From Daphnia pulex (taxonomy: Eukaryota > Arthropoda > Branchiopoda > Diplostraca > Daphniidae), in assembly GCF_021134715.1 (NCBI RefSeq), contig NC_060017.1, positions 4,030,001-4,094,000 of the forward strand: 64,000 nucleotides of DNA. The letters are read 5' to 3'. A program made the position numbers and the translations under genes. Below the pieces are notes generated by a model. It searched no databases. It was given only the letters and a program-made list of their open reading frames with translations, and had not been told where the DNA came from. Positions 22,593-35,524 of this stretch are shown here, in pieces. Positions within the stretch are counted from its first letter, which is position 1. Each line of letters opens with the position of its first letter.

Positions 22593-25500
22593 CTATGGCT
22601 AAAAACTCACTTTATCCAAATTGACATTTAAGTCATTTGACTCGTTTCTTCGGTGAATGAATAAATCTTCCATTTCAAACCGCTTTTTTTGAAAATATTC
22701 CACTGCAAATTTATCTATAAAGTTTCAAACACATGATCAATCAATATTCATTTCATGATGTGCACACAGTTGACTCTTGATAGAAACCTCCTTTTCTTGG
22801 TCAATAAGTTCTCAAAAGTGTCAACACAATGCTTTGTCATTTAGTTACATTTAGAGGCCAACATTGTGTGATCGACCCAATGGATTGTGAACGGCACTGG
22901 CAAGAGATTTCGTCAATCTCCAGAACGTCTCCCTTTCAAATTAGGAAAATTAAATATGATGAAGTTGTTTTGTTCTCATCAAATAGAACAACAATTGACG
23001 CCCTTCAGTGAGATCTAGTGTTTCAATACCGAAACATTCAAAAAGAAGCTTGAAACAAATTTGTCCTACTTACAAATACACCAACGGCTAATAAAATCTG
23101 TAACAGTCTGCGCCAGGAATTGAAACTGAGCCGAACACGGGACTCCAACATACAAAATCTATATTGTACAACTCAACTACTGATATGACACTCCACGAAA
23201 CTAAACATTCCATTATTTTCTCAGACAGGTATCATTTTAGAGTATGTTCACTTTCCTCAGATCGCTCAAAAAAGATTAGGGAACATTGAAAAATGGTTTT
23301 ACCAACTATTTCTTGATTTCAAATGACCCGGGTTCGATTCTCACTCCCTTCACATATCCGATTGTCCCTCCTTGATGTCTTCCACTGCTCCCATGTCTAT
23401 TTGCATATTATAATGTAATGTACTAACAAAACTACTAACTAAATCTTTCATGTACTAATGTTGTTGGAACAGCAACCTAACGACCAATGAAAATTTGACA
23501 ACTAAAATTTCCGACTGCACCGATGAGCGATGATTTATTTTACCTCTTACTCAAGAGGACCGCTACATTTCCCTTGAATGAATTTGGCTAAATGTTAAAG
23601 TGAAAAACAGGCAGGAAAAGGAAGTGTGTACAGTCGTACGTACCTACAGTCGTACAGTACCTACTCGATTTACCTTAAAAGTACATTATTACCATTTCAG
23701 ATTTCCTGTTTTCGTCACATTTTTGTCTTGCAATATAGTAGACCCTCTCAAAGACACACCTTCATAACACGGCAGCGATCACGTGGATAAAGGCAAGATC
23801 TTCCGACATGCTTTTACAAAATAAATTAAAGTAGATTGGAAAATGGACTTTCAAAAAGTCAAAATTCTCACAATTGACTTACTTGCTTTAGAATTATTCA
23901 CTTTCGATTCAGCTTGGTCGAATGGCGTGGAAACATTTTATTAAATGTAAAAGCGAAGATTCATTTCTGGTTTCTGCATGGCAGCATTGAGCCTATTGAG
24001 AGTAATAATATAAAAACATTAAGAGTAGTACTTTCAACAGTACAGCTAGCAAGGGCACAGATCCTGTTCAGGGATTTTTATTGTTCTTAAACAAGACATT
24101 TCTGCAAAACCCTCCATTCACATGTGAGATGTTACGGATGAAAATCAATCTAAACTAAATTGAGAATACTGAAAGAACTATACCATTAAACTTGTCTCGC
24201 AGCCAAACACAAATTGGATCTCCTCCCAAAGCTACAACAAGTATGTCAATATTGTCTTTATAATTCCAATAGAATCCATCCACTGAGCGACTGAGCGAAC
24301 ACTGGCTTCTAAGCCTAAACAAATTTTAGGATAATTGTGAATACTACAGTTGAATACACTGAAAACAAATATCTTTACTCAATTACATTGAACAGCTAAT
24401 TCCAGAAGGAGTTTTGCTGCATGCCTAAATGATAACAGTCTAGACACACCTACAAATTACTTTTCTTCAGATTGCTGCCCACCTCAAATTCCATCGCATA
24501 CAATTAACTTGTTCCTGGTGCTCACAGAAAGAATGCAAAATCTTTCCATGATTATCAGAAAATTAGAAAAAACGAAATTCAGAACGCGAATCATCAAGGT
24601 TAAAAGAAAAAACGCGTGTGGCATGTATTCACTACAAGACACATATTAGGCCTACCTTTGTCGATTGGATCATGGACAACAGACAGCGACGGCACAAATC
24701 CTGAGAAGAAGCAAAACAGACCAAGTCTTATTTCCTCATCCTCAATCAAGAGGAGGAATTCGATTACCTACACTTGAGTGTTTATTTGAATTGTGTAGGA
24801 TTCCCGACAACCAGTCAACCACGTTTTTCAAGGTAGTGTGGTAGTGTGGCAGCCATTGTTTTTAGGCCATACGTATTTACCCTTTCTTGTATTCCGTTTC
24901 GACGTTTCGTTGTCATGGCAAAGCTCGACCACTGCGAACACAGCGGCAAAATTCTGAACCAAAGTGGCGCGATTTCTGAATCACGAATTCACGATGACTT
25001 ATCAAATCAAATAGGAAAAACGAAATACATTTAAAGAAATATTAAATACTGAAAAAAACTTATAAAATATCTGAAATTAAAACAAACAAAAAAATCTAAA
25101 TGGTGCGTCATAATTCATAACACTGAACCATGCCCTGGAGCTTGGAGGAATAAGCTTTCCAGTCACCCAGTATTTGGGATATTTAAACTTATCGTGGTTC
25201 GCTTCGTTGTGGTTCAACCTGTTTTGCTTTGTACATCCTAAAAACTAATAATGCTATGTTTTCCATTTACGATCACTTATCTAAAGCTCCCACAGCAAAA
25301 TGTTTCGTAATATTTGATGCACAAACCTAATAATAATTTTGCCCAAATTGAATTCAATCAAACACATTTTTATAGAAGATGTATTCAGCCAACTGGCCCA
25401 TGTCAAATCTTACTCATTCATAAATTTAAAGATTGTTCATAAGCATAAATTTGTACATGGCCAAGTAAACATCAGACTTGAGTACGAGATTACAAATCCA

Positions 25501-25684
25501 CATACATCAAGCATCCCTGGATTTCGTCGCAACCGGCCCATAGGATATGGCCAAACAATCCCAAATGGAGAAGAAAAATGTTATACACCCATCACACTAG
25601 TTTCCTTCAGAAAACTGCATGCAATTTAAGGAAAACATTTGCAATAACCAACTAAGCAAAAATGAAGAATACAACTAAAGCAAT
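22593..25684. other. Gene-poor spacer of about 3.1 kb
   Basis: I find no gene. ORFs at 22829-23011, 24846-25034 and 25339-25629 are short, have no family signature, and are probably chance. A tRNA B-box-like GGGTTCGATTCTC at about 23332 lacks a matching A box. The right end adjoins the 3' end of the BTB-zinc-finger gene. Confidence 0.35.
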
Positions 25685-28600
25685 TCAATAATATGTTACT
25701 GATACAGTATCACCAACAGCATCCATGTCCGGATTTTCCGTTACTTCTTCAGCTGGTCTTCTAGAACGCTTCCTCTTGGGTTGACTCGGCTGATGTTTAC
25801 GCATGTGAATTTTTATCAGATAAGGACTATGAAACCGCATCCCACAGTAGGAACATTCGTATGGTTTATCTCGAGTGTGAATCTTTTCGTGAGCGATGAG
25901 GCTGGCCTTTAATTTAAGAATTGAAAAACAAAATAGAAATTATAATTGATGGGGAATTTGAAAAAAGAACAACAAAAAAACCAATAAACAAAATGTTCTA
26001 ACTTACTTTGGTGGTTAAACTCATGGAGCAAAAGGAACAGTGAAAACCCAGAGTAGGGTCATGCTTCGACTATTAAAAATTAGAACAAAAAATAATTTAG
26101 TCAATGTTTCAGCAATTGCACTAAAACCGCAATTTTTACCTGGTGATTCGCTAGATTCTGTTTCGTTAGAAATACTTTAGAACAGACTCCACACGTATAC
26201 GTTTTCCCAGGATGGCATATTGCCATATGATCCTATAGATACAATAAATATGGAATTCGTGTTTCAATAACGTCACAACTTAACGGCGTCTAAACACAAA
26301 TACCTTGAGTTGTGTCATATCCGAGTAAGTGAAATCGCAGTCACCCTGAGTGCAACGGACAGCGGCAGCCACACCTGTATGAGTGGCACGATGCTTTTCG
26401 TATGCCAGAATCCGATAAAATCCTTTTTGACAAAACTCGCACCGATAAATGACTACATTGGAGTGCCTTGCTCTGCAAAGTGTTTTAGAAAATTTAAATG
26501 AATAATTGTTCTGCATAAGTTCGACATTCGTAATCAATTATACACGCAGAAGTTCAAGTTAACGTAGGCAGAACCCAGTCCAGAAAAAAAAAATGATATA
26601 GGGATCAAACGAAGACAAATGCATTCAATTTATAGCTAATTACAATTACTTCATACATTCTAGGCTCGAAGAAATGTTCTGGGAATAGATTACCTTGATC
26701 GCGGTTCATTCGCGTTATCTGACCTCTGCTGCTCATGCTTTCTTCGGTAGTGCTGAACGTACGTGTCCCTGATTAGATAACGCATATTTTTTCAAAAAAA
26801 AAAACGGAAACATTAATAAGTAGTTGAGTTTGAATAAGGGGAAAGAACTTTGTTGTCAATGTTTAAAATTTCAATGTATCATAATAACCTGGCAGCATAA
26901 GAGGTCCCGCATATGTTGCATGAATATGGTTTCTCGCCTGTGTGAGTCCTATTAAATAATTTCAAATTAATTACTCGAAGAAACAAAACGGATTATTATA
27001 GCAATTAGGTTACCGAATGTGACGAACCAACGTGCCCTTTTCACGGAATTTCTTGTCACAATAAGTGCATGTGAATGGCTAAAAGTAACAAAAAAGTAAA
27101 AATCGATACACACTTAATTAAATGTTATGTTTTACCCTTTCATCTGTATGAACCCTTTCGTGAACTTCGAGTTTGTGTTTTTGATCACAGGTATAGCCGC
27201 AACTAGAACACATGAATCGTTTGGGTCGTTCAGTTCCACGATGGTTAATTCGAATGTGAGCGTTAAGATATGCTTTCAGCAAAAATGCTCGTCCACATAG
27301 ATCGCACAAGTGCGACTTAATGCCGCTGTGAATCTTCAAATGGATCGCTAATCGAGAAGCCAGTACCATTTTGCCACATTGTTCGCATTGCGTTTGAGCT
27401 AAAATTAAAACCAAATATTTTTTAAGTAAGATAATGAAGACCGAAAAAAGTTGAAGATTAAATTTACGCCCAGATTTTTTCGTTAGTGGACACAGCTTGG
27501 CTGCCTCATTTTCTCGCTTTCTCTGTTCAATTTCCTTAGCCCTCTTAAGGATAGATCGAGCGATGTCTTTGTATCTATAAATCAATGAGGGATCATTATA
27601 GAATTTAACAATATTTACTAATGAACACCGGGAATGCTGATTAAATAATATAATTACTGTGTAAGGCGTTCAGAGAACATTCTGATTCTCATTTGTAGTT
27701 TTTGTTTTATTCGAACTTCCTCTTGTAAAAAATGTTTGGCCAGAGCTAAATCGATCTTGTCGTCGTCACTCTCCGTAATGCTTGCCACATTATTTGCGCG
27801 GCGTCCTATTCGTGCTTGATTTGTTTCATTCAACTGACCATTTTCGTAGTCACCTCCACCATGAAATAGTTGTGGTAGCGTTGGTTGAACAAGTGGTTTT
27901 CCATTTAGAGTAACATGGATTTTGCCTTTATGAGCTTTCATATTTTGGATATCATTCAGATTTAACATTCCCTTGATGTGGTTCGAACGCTGACGCACGA
28001 TTTCACGACGACTATACACACGTTGTGGTCGTGAAACTAAGAAAGTCGGTTGTTTGAAAGATGTCCAGTCATGAACAAAAGGCTGTCCTTTGTTTGTCAC
28101 TAAGGGATCATCATAATGACTCATTTCAAGGTTGGTTATATCAGGGTCAAAAGGAGTGTAAACGCCGTAACACCAAGTATGAGAATGATATAATGGCAAA
28201 GGATAGGTCGATGCACTACACTGGGTCACGGTGCGTTTGATCAAATTGTGTTCAAGCTCTTTTGGATGGGAGGTGATGCTGCCAGGCAACTGGGTAGGAA
28301 ACTGCAATGTTACAGTTTGTCTATCTGGTACTTGTTGAACAGTCCACACATCTTCACCAACAACTCCATAAATGTCAAAATTATTTGGCGGCGGGTGGTT
28401 CTTAATTATGATAGCTTCGATTTCTGTTGGCATGTTATTAGCAGGAGGTTCTTCCAGGGAAGCAGACTGATAAGTTATCAAATCTATAGAAGTTTTAAGA
28501 TGACTGCAATCTTCCACTTCTTCAACAGTTTCACCAATACAGGTGTCATCTGGATTCAGAACAGTTGTCTTAAATGTCGGTTGAGCTTTACTTTTGTTGC

Positions 28601-29573
28601 TGTAGATCTTTAGAGAACTTGAGAACTTTTCTGGAGTCTTCTCTTCATGCTGTAATGTATCTTGTCTTGATATGGGAATGCTTGATTGTGGTAAGATCAA
28701 TTCTTTTCTAAGTAACATATGAATCTGATCAGAGCTTGCAATCAAAGAGTTATCTGTAACAGCTCTTTGATTGTCTTCAGAAGTTTTATCACTTGCATTT
28801 GCTTCTTCAATAATGATTTCAACTTCTGTCTCATTATCTCCACATAGTCCTGAACTCTGAAGATGGTCAGGCACAAATATATCAAATTCTTTAAGAATAC
28901 TTAGAATTCTTTCCTTGCTTTGGATTGAACATAATAGTTTCCCAGAATAGATATATTCAAGAACGCAGAATACTTCTTCAAAGCTCAAATCAATTGAGAT
29001 GCAGACATCCAATTCCAGCTCACAGTCAGGTAATAGAGCAGAAAAGAAAGGGCTGGCAGCTGCCAGAACACCTGTAGAAAACTTTTTTTATAATCACATA
29101 ATAAAAGAGATAAAAATTTGATATTATGTGTTAGATCAAACCGTACTTCGATTAGCACGTAGCTTATTTTGTAACCCACAATTTTTGTCATTTTCAGTTG
29201 TAGACTGGCAGAAAAATGTGACATCCTAAAAAAATTTAAATACAAACATTATGTAATAATAATAAATTTAACGTGGTTGTTTAATTTTGATTTCATCATG
29301 TAGTTTTTAAGTTAAACCCAAACGGAAAAGCAAATACAAGAAAGTGAAATGTAAAAGGTCTCCAAACTTTCTTTAATGGAAACAATGGAATAAGAAAATA
29401 ATCACAAAGTGTAACCAAAATGTGTTTATATGAACTGTTTTGATTCTTACTGTAAACTGTTCCTTTTTCCATCCATCCATTAACAAGAAGTGATGAAGAC
29501 AGGCTCCATGATTTATTCCAACTATTTTGACTGGTCCTTCACTGCAAATATTTTTCTTTCTTTTAGACGCCAT
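25685..29573 (-). CDS. BTB domain protein with ten C2H2 zinc fingers, probable transcription factor
   Basis: Twelve exons join in phase to 910 residues: 29573-29451, 29225-29147, 29071-27658, 27574-27468, 27398-27136, 27078-27014, 26948-26889, 26768-26694, 26472-26304, 26232-26140, 26069-26007, 25906-25685. Exons 1-3 give a BTB/POZ domain (DVTFFCQS; NRSVLAAASPFFSALLP; VFCVLEYIYSGKL). A long acidic linker of roughly 380 residues follows. Then come ten C2H2 fingers in exons 5-12, including CEQCGKMVLASRLAIHLKIH and CSYCGMRFHSPYLIKIHMRKH, with a TGEKPY-type linker between fingers 4 and 5. The tail has a basic patch KRKRSRRP. Family role: BTB-mediated dimerisation and sequence-specific DNA binding. 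I cannot assign a single ortholog. Exon 2 ends at a GTACGG donor, chosen because it alone keeps the BTB frame. Confidence 0.9.
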
Positions 29574-30281
29574 TGCAAAGAAAGTTGTGGAAACAATGGA
29601 TAGACAATATCAAGCTTATTTTTCTAATCGTTCAAATAAATCGTTTAACTTCCACACCAAACATTCTTCAACACTAGAACCACGTCCACTAGAATTTCAA
29701 GGCCTACAAGATCCCTGTTTTCACATCACCAGCAAGGCAACAAGCAAACCATACCGCCAATGGCTAAATACGGTGAACTTTTTAGACCCAACCGTAGCGC
29801 GACTTAGTGGAGGTTAAACAAACTTCGTACTGAAATCCAAAACGTTGATGAAGTCGAATAAAATCCAAAATCTAGCTTTCTGGGTAAATGCTAAATAGGC
29901 CTATGTATCAAATTCAAATATACACTTTCACACGCATACGATTCACGCATTCGATTCATCATACACATTTCTTTATAACGTAAATTTCGCTGACCTGTTC
30001 CAATTAATTTCTATTCTTCACTATGCAAAGTTAATTAATTTTAAGTAAAAACCCTTCTTTAAAGAGATGTCGTCGAATTTTTTTTTGTCACCATGACGCA
30101 TTCAATCCAGGCGTCGCCGCATTGAAGCATCGATCCAAAGCATAATCCCGTCGTTGGGGCCCACCGTCGAAACAGTCTAGGAAATGTTTTCTTACTAGTA
30201 AGAAGTTGGATCATATGTCGAGCTGTGATTGAGATTAAAAAACTATGTCGTTGTAATACTCCATCAAAGTTAATTTGCAAT
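29574..30281. promoter_or_regulatory. Shared upstream region of the BTB-zinc-finger and hig genes
   Basis: About 700 bp between divergent start codons. A plus-strand ORF (29527-29817) overlaps the BTB-ZF first exon and reads on into this region, for example LEFQGLQDPCFHIT. It matches nothing I know, has no partner exon I could find, and may be chance. No clear TATA box. Confidence 0.35.
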
Positions 30282-33200
30282 ATGCATTTCACAATCGGGA
30301 CTTTGAGAATTACGTGTTGGTGGGGAAATGTTTTTCTTCAATTGGTGATATTCATGATCGGACAAAGTGAAGTTTGTGGACGACGAATAAGTATTGAAAC
30401 AACAAGAAACGACGAAATCTCCAACAACTTGGGCTTCAATACTTCGTCAAGGGAAAGTTCAATTAAAGCAACAGCTTTAACAAATGCAATTTCGGATAAT
30501 CTCGAGATAGATGGTAAGTCGTCCCACACAATAACATATATTATATTAACTGCGGTTACAGTTTTATTTCAGACATTAGTTGCTAAAAAAGAATAGAAAG
30601 AGTTGCCCAACTATAGGTGGGATGGGTAGACCTGTGAAAAGTTGGTGTTTCCTTGATTAGTGTAAAGATTGTTATAACCTATGAACAGGACCACCACCAC
30701 AAACATAATTTCTTTTTCTTTAGAACTTGGGCTCTGATGCATTTCAAGTCAATTTTTAGATTTACTCAAAAAATTGCAATAGTAAGGAATGAAATAAATC
30801 AGATTAATTTCTAGTCCACATGTGCTGCATCATTTTTAGTCGATTGAAAACAGTGGGGCTACGACGTAAAAATGAAGTAGCCTACAAGAAATGGTGAAAT
30901 GAGCAGGCCGGCACAAACTGCACATCATTTTCACGACATTTAGGTTGACCATTCTGAAACCATCTTAACATTCCTGTTTAGTTGAACAATATGCAAGTGA
31001 TGAACCAAAGTGATTCAATTACCCTTGAGGTTTGCTAGTTAAAATTCTATTCTATCCTATATCCTAATTAGAGAGTTTACTTGTAATTTACATCACATTC
31101 TACTACAGTGTATTGTATACACTACGGAAGCATGAACTTTAACTTAAGGACGGGGCTCTTCGACTTTTCCTATGTCATTCAAGAATTTTTTTTTGTGTGT
31201 GTGTATTAGGTTAAGCATACGAAAATAATTCTTGACTTACCATATGTTCCTATACCTAAAATTATTTGTTAACGAGATATTTCAATTTTCTTTCGGGAAA
31301 ATTTGAACTAGGGGGGGGGGGACACCGTGCCATCTAGGAACAAAACATGCAAGTTTGAATGCAGATGGCCAGATACACGTAGTCATCGGAATTAGTGAAG
31401 TCAATGTAATTTATAACCTCAAAAATAATTGCAAGAAGGAATTATCGTCATGACCTTTGTTCATATCAATGATAATAATCACTGTTAATAAATCTTCTGA
31501 TAAATATTTAAGTTAAGTATTTCAAAATCACAATTGAAAATCGTTTTTTTGAAAACCGACGCACGTAATTTAGATGCGGAAAAAATATTAAACTGTTGTC
31601 AAATATGAATGTATGTATGTTTGAATGTAAATGAATTAAACATTAGGAAGTTAGGGACTATACCAAAAATGTGTCCGTTGCATCCGCGAATGTTAACAGG
31701 TCTCTTATGGCGGCTTGAAAGCTATGATTTCCTAAATCGTCGTTTAGGCGGGGTCATTTTTAAAGTTCAAACTTCTCTAAAAATTTTGATCAATAAAGGA
31801 AAAGTGAAAATTATTATTTTTCGTTATCTTTTCAAGATAAATATGACTGGTACCAACCGCTACTAAGAAACTGTCGACTTCATTTACCCGATGAAAAAAA
31901 TATCATCCTTTCATACTATGGGCATCACAGTTCTATAGCGGTAAGTAATTTGTTTTTTTGGGCAATCTAAGGCCGGTTGCCCTTACTTGTTCTCTTTGCT
32001 TGCTGTATAGTGTGTGTGTAAACTACAAACAAGTTAAGCTATGCATCTTTTGAGTTATTTTATAGTGAGTAACTATTATTTAAAAAATGGTTTTTATTTT
32101 TCGTTATAAAGGCGGACGCAATTATTCCTCATGGCACAACTTTGGTGGCTCGTTGTCCTGTTCTTGGAAAAATGAAGCTCTTGGGTGCTTTTTCCATCCA
32201 ATGTTTCAATGGGAAATGGAGTGACAAACTACCAACATGTAATCAAAACTAGAAAGGCTTGGCAACTTTCCTGTAGAATCTCGATATAGCATCAAATTAT
32301 TGGAACGTTAATTTTCTGGGTGATCAAATACATATCCACGTATATATATATTTTGTTATTTTGCACAGTGAAACTTTAGAGGTGAAGTTGCCAATCATTT
32401 GAATTACTCTAGACATATTGGAATTCTTTCGTAGCTAATTAAAACATTTGTTTGCAGGTCTTCCAACAACCCCTTCAGATGGCCTGTCTGCATTCGTTGG
32501 TATAATTTTTGTTTTGTAACACCGCAATTTAAGTAACGCTATGTAATTTTTTAATATCATCAGCATTATAAAACGCTTTAATTTCTCTTTGTGATTTTTC
32601 TAAATTCAAGATGATCATCCGCCAACAATAAAAACCAATATCCCTACGGGTTCTGCCGGAGAAAATGCTGCTGGAGAACTGTAATTGAGCCTCATTTGAT
32701 TCATTGATTTTTCTAATGACTTAATAAAGAATGTGATTTTTAGGGTCGTTCGTCCACGAAGTGTTGTGCACCTGGATTGTATTTTTTACAGAAAATTAGG
32801 GAACCCCCGATGGACTTGGAAAAAGTCAAATAACTTGACGCGAAACCACCCCTTTGGTCTGAAATATTCAATCTAACATTTTAATTATTTAATTGATAAA
32901 GGGCGTCCATTTTATTTGGAAATTAATTTAGAGTAGCCTGCCTGTTTTAAAAATTATCACTGCCTCTGTGCGTGGTTTCAAGTTTCAACTGTTATAAAAT
33001 AAATAAAAATGTTAAAAAATCTATAAATAATTTTAGGTTGGGCAATTGCCCGCGAAGAAAGACTCTGGCGTAAGTATTCGACGTACTGAAGTTTAAATTG
33101 GTTTCAAATAAAATCAGCTAAAACAAATTAAAAAAATAAAACAGGATTTCGGATTTCAATTTTCTCCATTCAAGCACGTGACGAAGGGGAATATACTTGC

Positions 33201-34363
33201 ACTACTCCCCGTGGACATAACAATAGCATACGTATCGTTGTTCAAAGTAAGTTTGTTCGCATCTATAACATCCTCCGTTATTAAATTTTAATAATTTGTT
33301 CTCCAATTTTTGTAGCAATTCAATGCCCTCAGCTTGCTATGGTTGAATCACCTCTCAAGGCTGTAATCGAAGGAAATCATGCTGGACAGAAAGCAATTTA
33401 TTTATGCATGGATGGATATAGGTTGTTAGGATCAAATTCTAGTGAATGTCTCACTTCTGGTAAAAAAAAAAATTAGTTGATCCAATCATGTAAATTAGTA
33501 GTATTGTATCCATAGGTTTGTGGTCTGAAACTAAACAACCGGTGTGTGAATTAATTCAATGTCCTTACGATATGGATGGTGCTGATCCTCGCTTAGAGTT
33601 CGACTTTCTTAACGGAGTGGGCTTTCAAGCAATGGCAATTACAATATTTTCCTTTTTTATTGAAGAACAGCAATTAAACAAAAGCGTTTTGATATAGGTG
33701 AAATTTTCTTGTCCACCTGGCTATCAACTTATTGGACCAACAAATGCAACTTGTCAGAAAAGCATGAACTGGTTTCCATCTCCACCTTCATGTCAAGGTA
33801 TTACATATTTCTTTAGGATAAGCGCACATTTAAATTAACATTCGTTTTACTTCAAATTTCACAGTCGTAGAATGTCCTGAATTATTGCCTCCACTGAATG
33901 GCCGGTATCTATTTTAATTCGATGTCGTTGAAATAAATTTAATTAATGACGTATTTATAAATGATTATAAAGGATCAAAGAAAGTGGCAGTAACCACTTT
34001 GTAGGAGATGTTGTCAAATTTTCGTGCAACCGTAATTTTCAGTTGCTCGGACAATCCGAAATTTCTTGCATGGAAAATGGAACTTGGTCTTTTTCGGCTC
34101 CGCAGTGTAAGGCTTATCAATTTATGTTTAATTATGTGAGAAACCCGAAACAAATTGTTATTCTTTCAGGTCAGATGTATTGTAGCCATCCTGGTTCTCC
34201 AACGTCGGGATTTATAGATCCAAACAATTACATTTATGAAATTGGAGCTACAGTCCAAGTTGGTTGTAATTCGGGATTGAAATTACAGGGAAGGAAATGG
34301 TTGACCTGCCAACAAGATGGGTCATGGTCATCGACAATAGGATTGTGTATTAGTGATTTTTGA
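30282..34363 (+). CDS. hig: Hikaru genki-like secreted protein with one Ig and five CCP (sushi) domains
   Basis: Fourteen exons join to 517 residues: 30282-30513, 31837-31940, 32112-32238, 32458-32499, 32611-32680, 32744-32856, 33037-33069, 33145-33246, 33316-33459, 33516-33634, 33698-33797, 33865-33904, 33973-34106, 34170-34363. An N-terminal hydrophobic segment (NVFLQLVIFMIG) serves as signal peptide. One CCP lies at about residues 90-155. An Ig-like domain at about 190-275 has HLDCIFY, WTWKK and the DEGEYTC hallmark. Four CCPs with conserved Cys, Gly and Trp follow at about 276-515. Ig followed by several CCPs is the layout of Drosophila Hikaru genki, a synaptic-cleft matrix protein. The exon 10 donor is GC (or alternatively GT at 33617), and exon 1 is the least certain. 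The stop comes just after the last CCP. Confidence 0.82.
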
Positions 34364-35290
34364 CCTTTTGATTTACCTTATTTTTTTAATTTCTAAAAGT
34401 GTGTCATCTTTTTCAATTAAATGATTGTCTTTGTAGTTTGAAATTGTTTTTAGAAATCTGTTTGCTGTTTCTACATTGTCATATTTTGTGCCCTGCTGCT
34501 GTCGTTGAGTGTCGGTTTAAATGTGTATATGTAAGTTTCACGATGTATACTCGTTGCAAACAATATAACCTACGGTGTAAAATAAGAAAATAAAAACAAT
34601 GAAAAATTCAACGAGGAATTTTGTTTCTTGGCTTTTTTTTCTTGCTATACGACGACGAGGTACCATCCAAAGGCTGCATCATTCCGAATCCGTACACAGT
34701 TGAACCCCTTTTGCCCGGCAAGAATGCGGTGCATCTATGCTATTTCAACCTGCACTAGTATAAATGTAGCACAAAAATCGCGCGAGTTTGCTGGGAGCTG
34801 CTTACGAAGCTTGAAAAACTCGTGTAATTTAGTCAATGCACATTATTACTTTGGTAATAAAATTTCTTACAATTATTTTCGGTGAAATAAGACCCAAAAA
34901 AAAAAAATTTAAAAAAAATAGCCGCAGAGCAGATAATATTGACATTTCCACAATCTATAAATAGTCACCGTGTGTAGTATTTAAGATGGCACTGTTTCGT
35001 TCTCGCAGCTGAAGCCCTTGCGAGCTCGCTTTTGTATATACAAGTATTTGCTTGGAGACAATACCAAAAATATTCAAAATCATATCTATTGGGTCTCCCC
35101 GCCTATATTTAAGTCAATGTATAGTATAGGCCTATTAGTTACTATTAGTTGCAGGATATGTCGCCCCTAATATAGCCCAATTAACTTTTATGAGGAAAAC
35201 GATGTCCGGAAACATTACAACTTAGTTCGCTAAAACACGCTTGGTGTAGTAGATTCTTCAACATTTCAACATTCTTATTTATCAAATAAA
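34364..35290. other. hig 3' untranslated region and spacer
   Basis: Probable poly(A) signal AATAAA near 34590. The rest is AT-rich with A runs at about 34896-34918. I see no gene here. Confidence 0.45.
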
Positions 35291-35524
35291 ATGCTGCTGT
35301 TTTTTTTAATTATTATTATTTCTGGCTCACGATCTTCTGGGAAATTTAAAAAGTTTGAATTTCCCGCTCATATGAAAATCATTTGCGATGATGAAATCAA
35401 ACTAGATCATACAGTATATGCGTCTGTAGATTTCATATGGGAAGTCTCACTTTCACATGGGGGGGGGGGGTGTATAGGACATTTGTACCGGGACATACTT
35501 CAGCTCGACTTAGCTAAGAAATAG
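35291..35524 (+). CDS. Possible first exon of a small secreted protein (uncertain)
   Basis: The ORF opens with a signal-peptide-like start (MLLFFLIIIISGSRSSG) followed by a polar stretch (FPAHMKIICDDEIKLDH). A GTATAT donor-like site follows codon 43, and translation beyond it runs into a poly-G tract at about 35460-35470. I found no convincing second exon and recognise no family. It could equally be chance. Confidence 0.2.
   Translation: MLLFFLIIIISGSRSSGKFKKFEFPAHMKIICDDEIKLDHTVYASVDFIWEVSLSHGGGGCIGHLYRDILQLDLAKK

Noticed and set aside
23325-23350. tRNA gene suggested by a B-box-like GGGTTCGATTCTC
   Set aside because: No A box at the right distance and no cloverleaf-forming arms upstream.
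29527-29817. Plus-strand 96-codon ORF as a gene
   Set aside because: It overlaps the first exon of the BTB-zinc-finger gene on the other strand, has no family signature and no partner exon.
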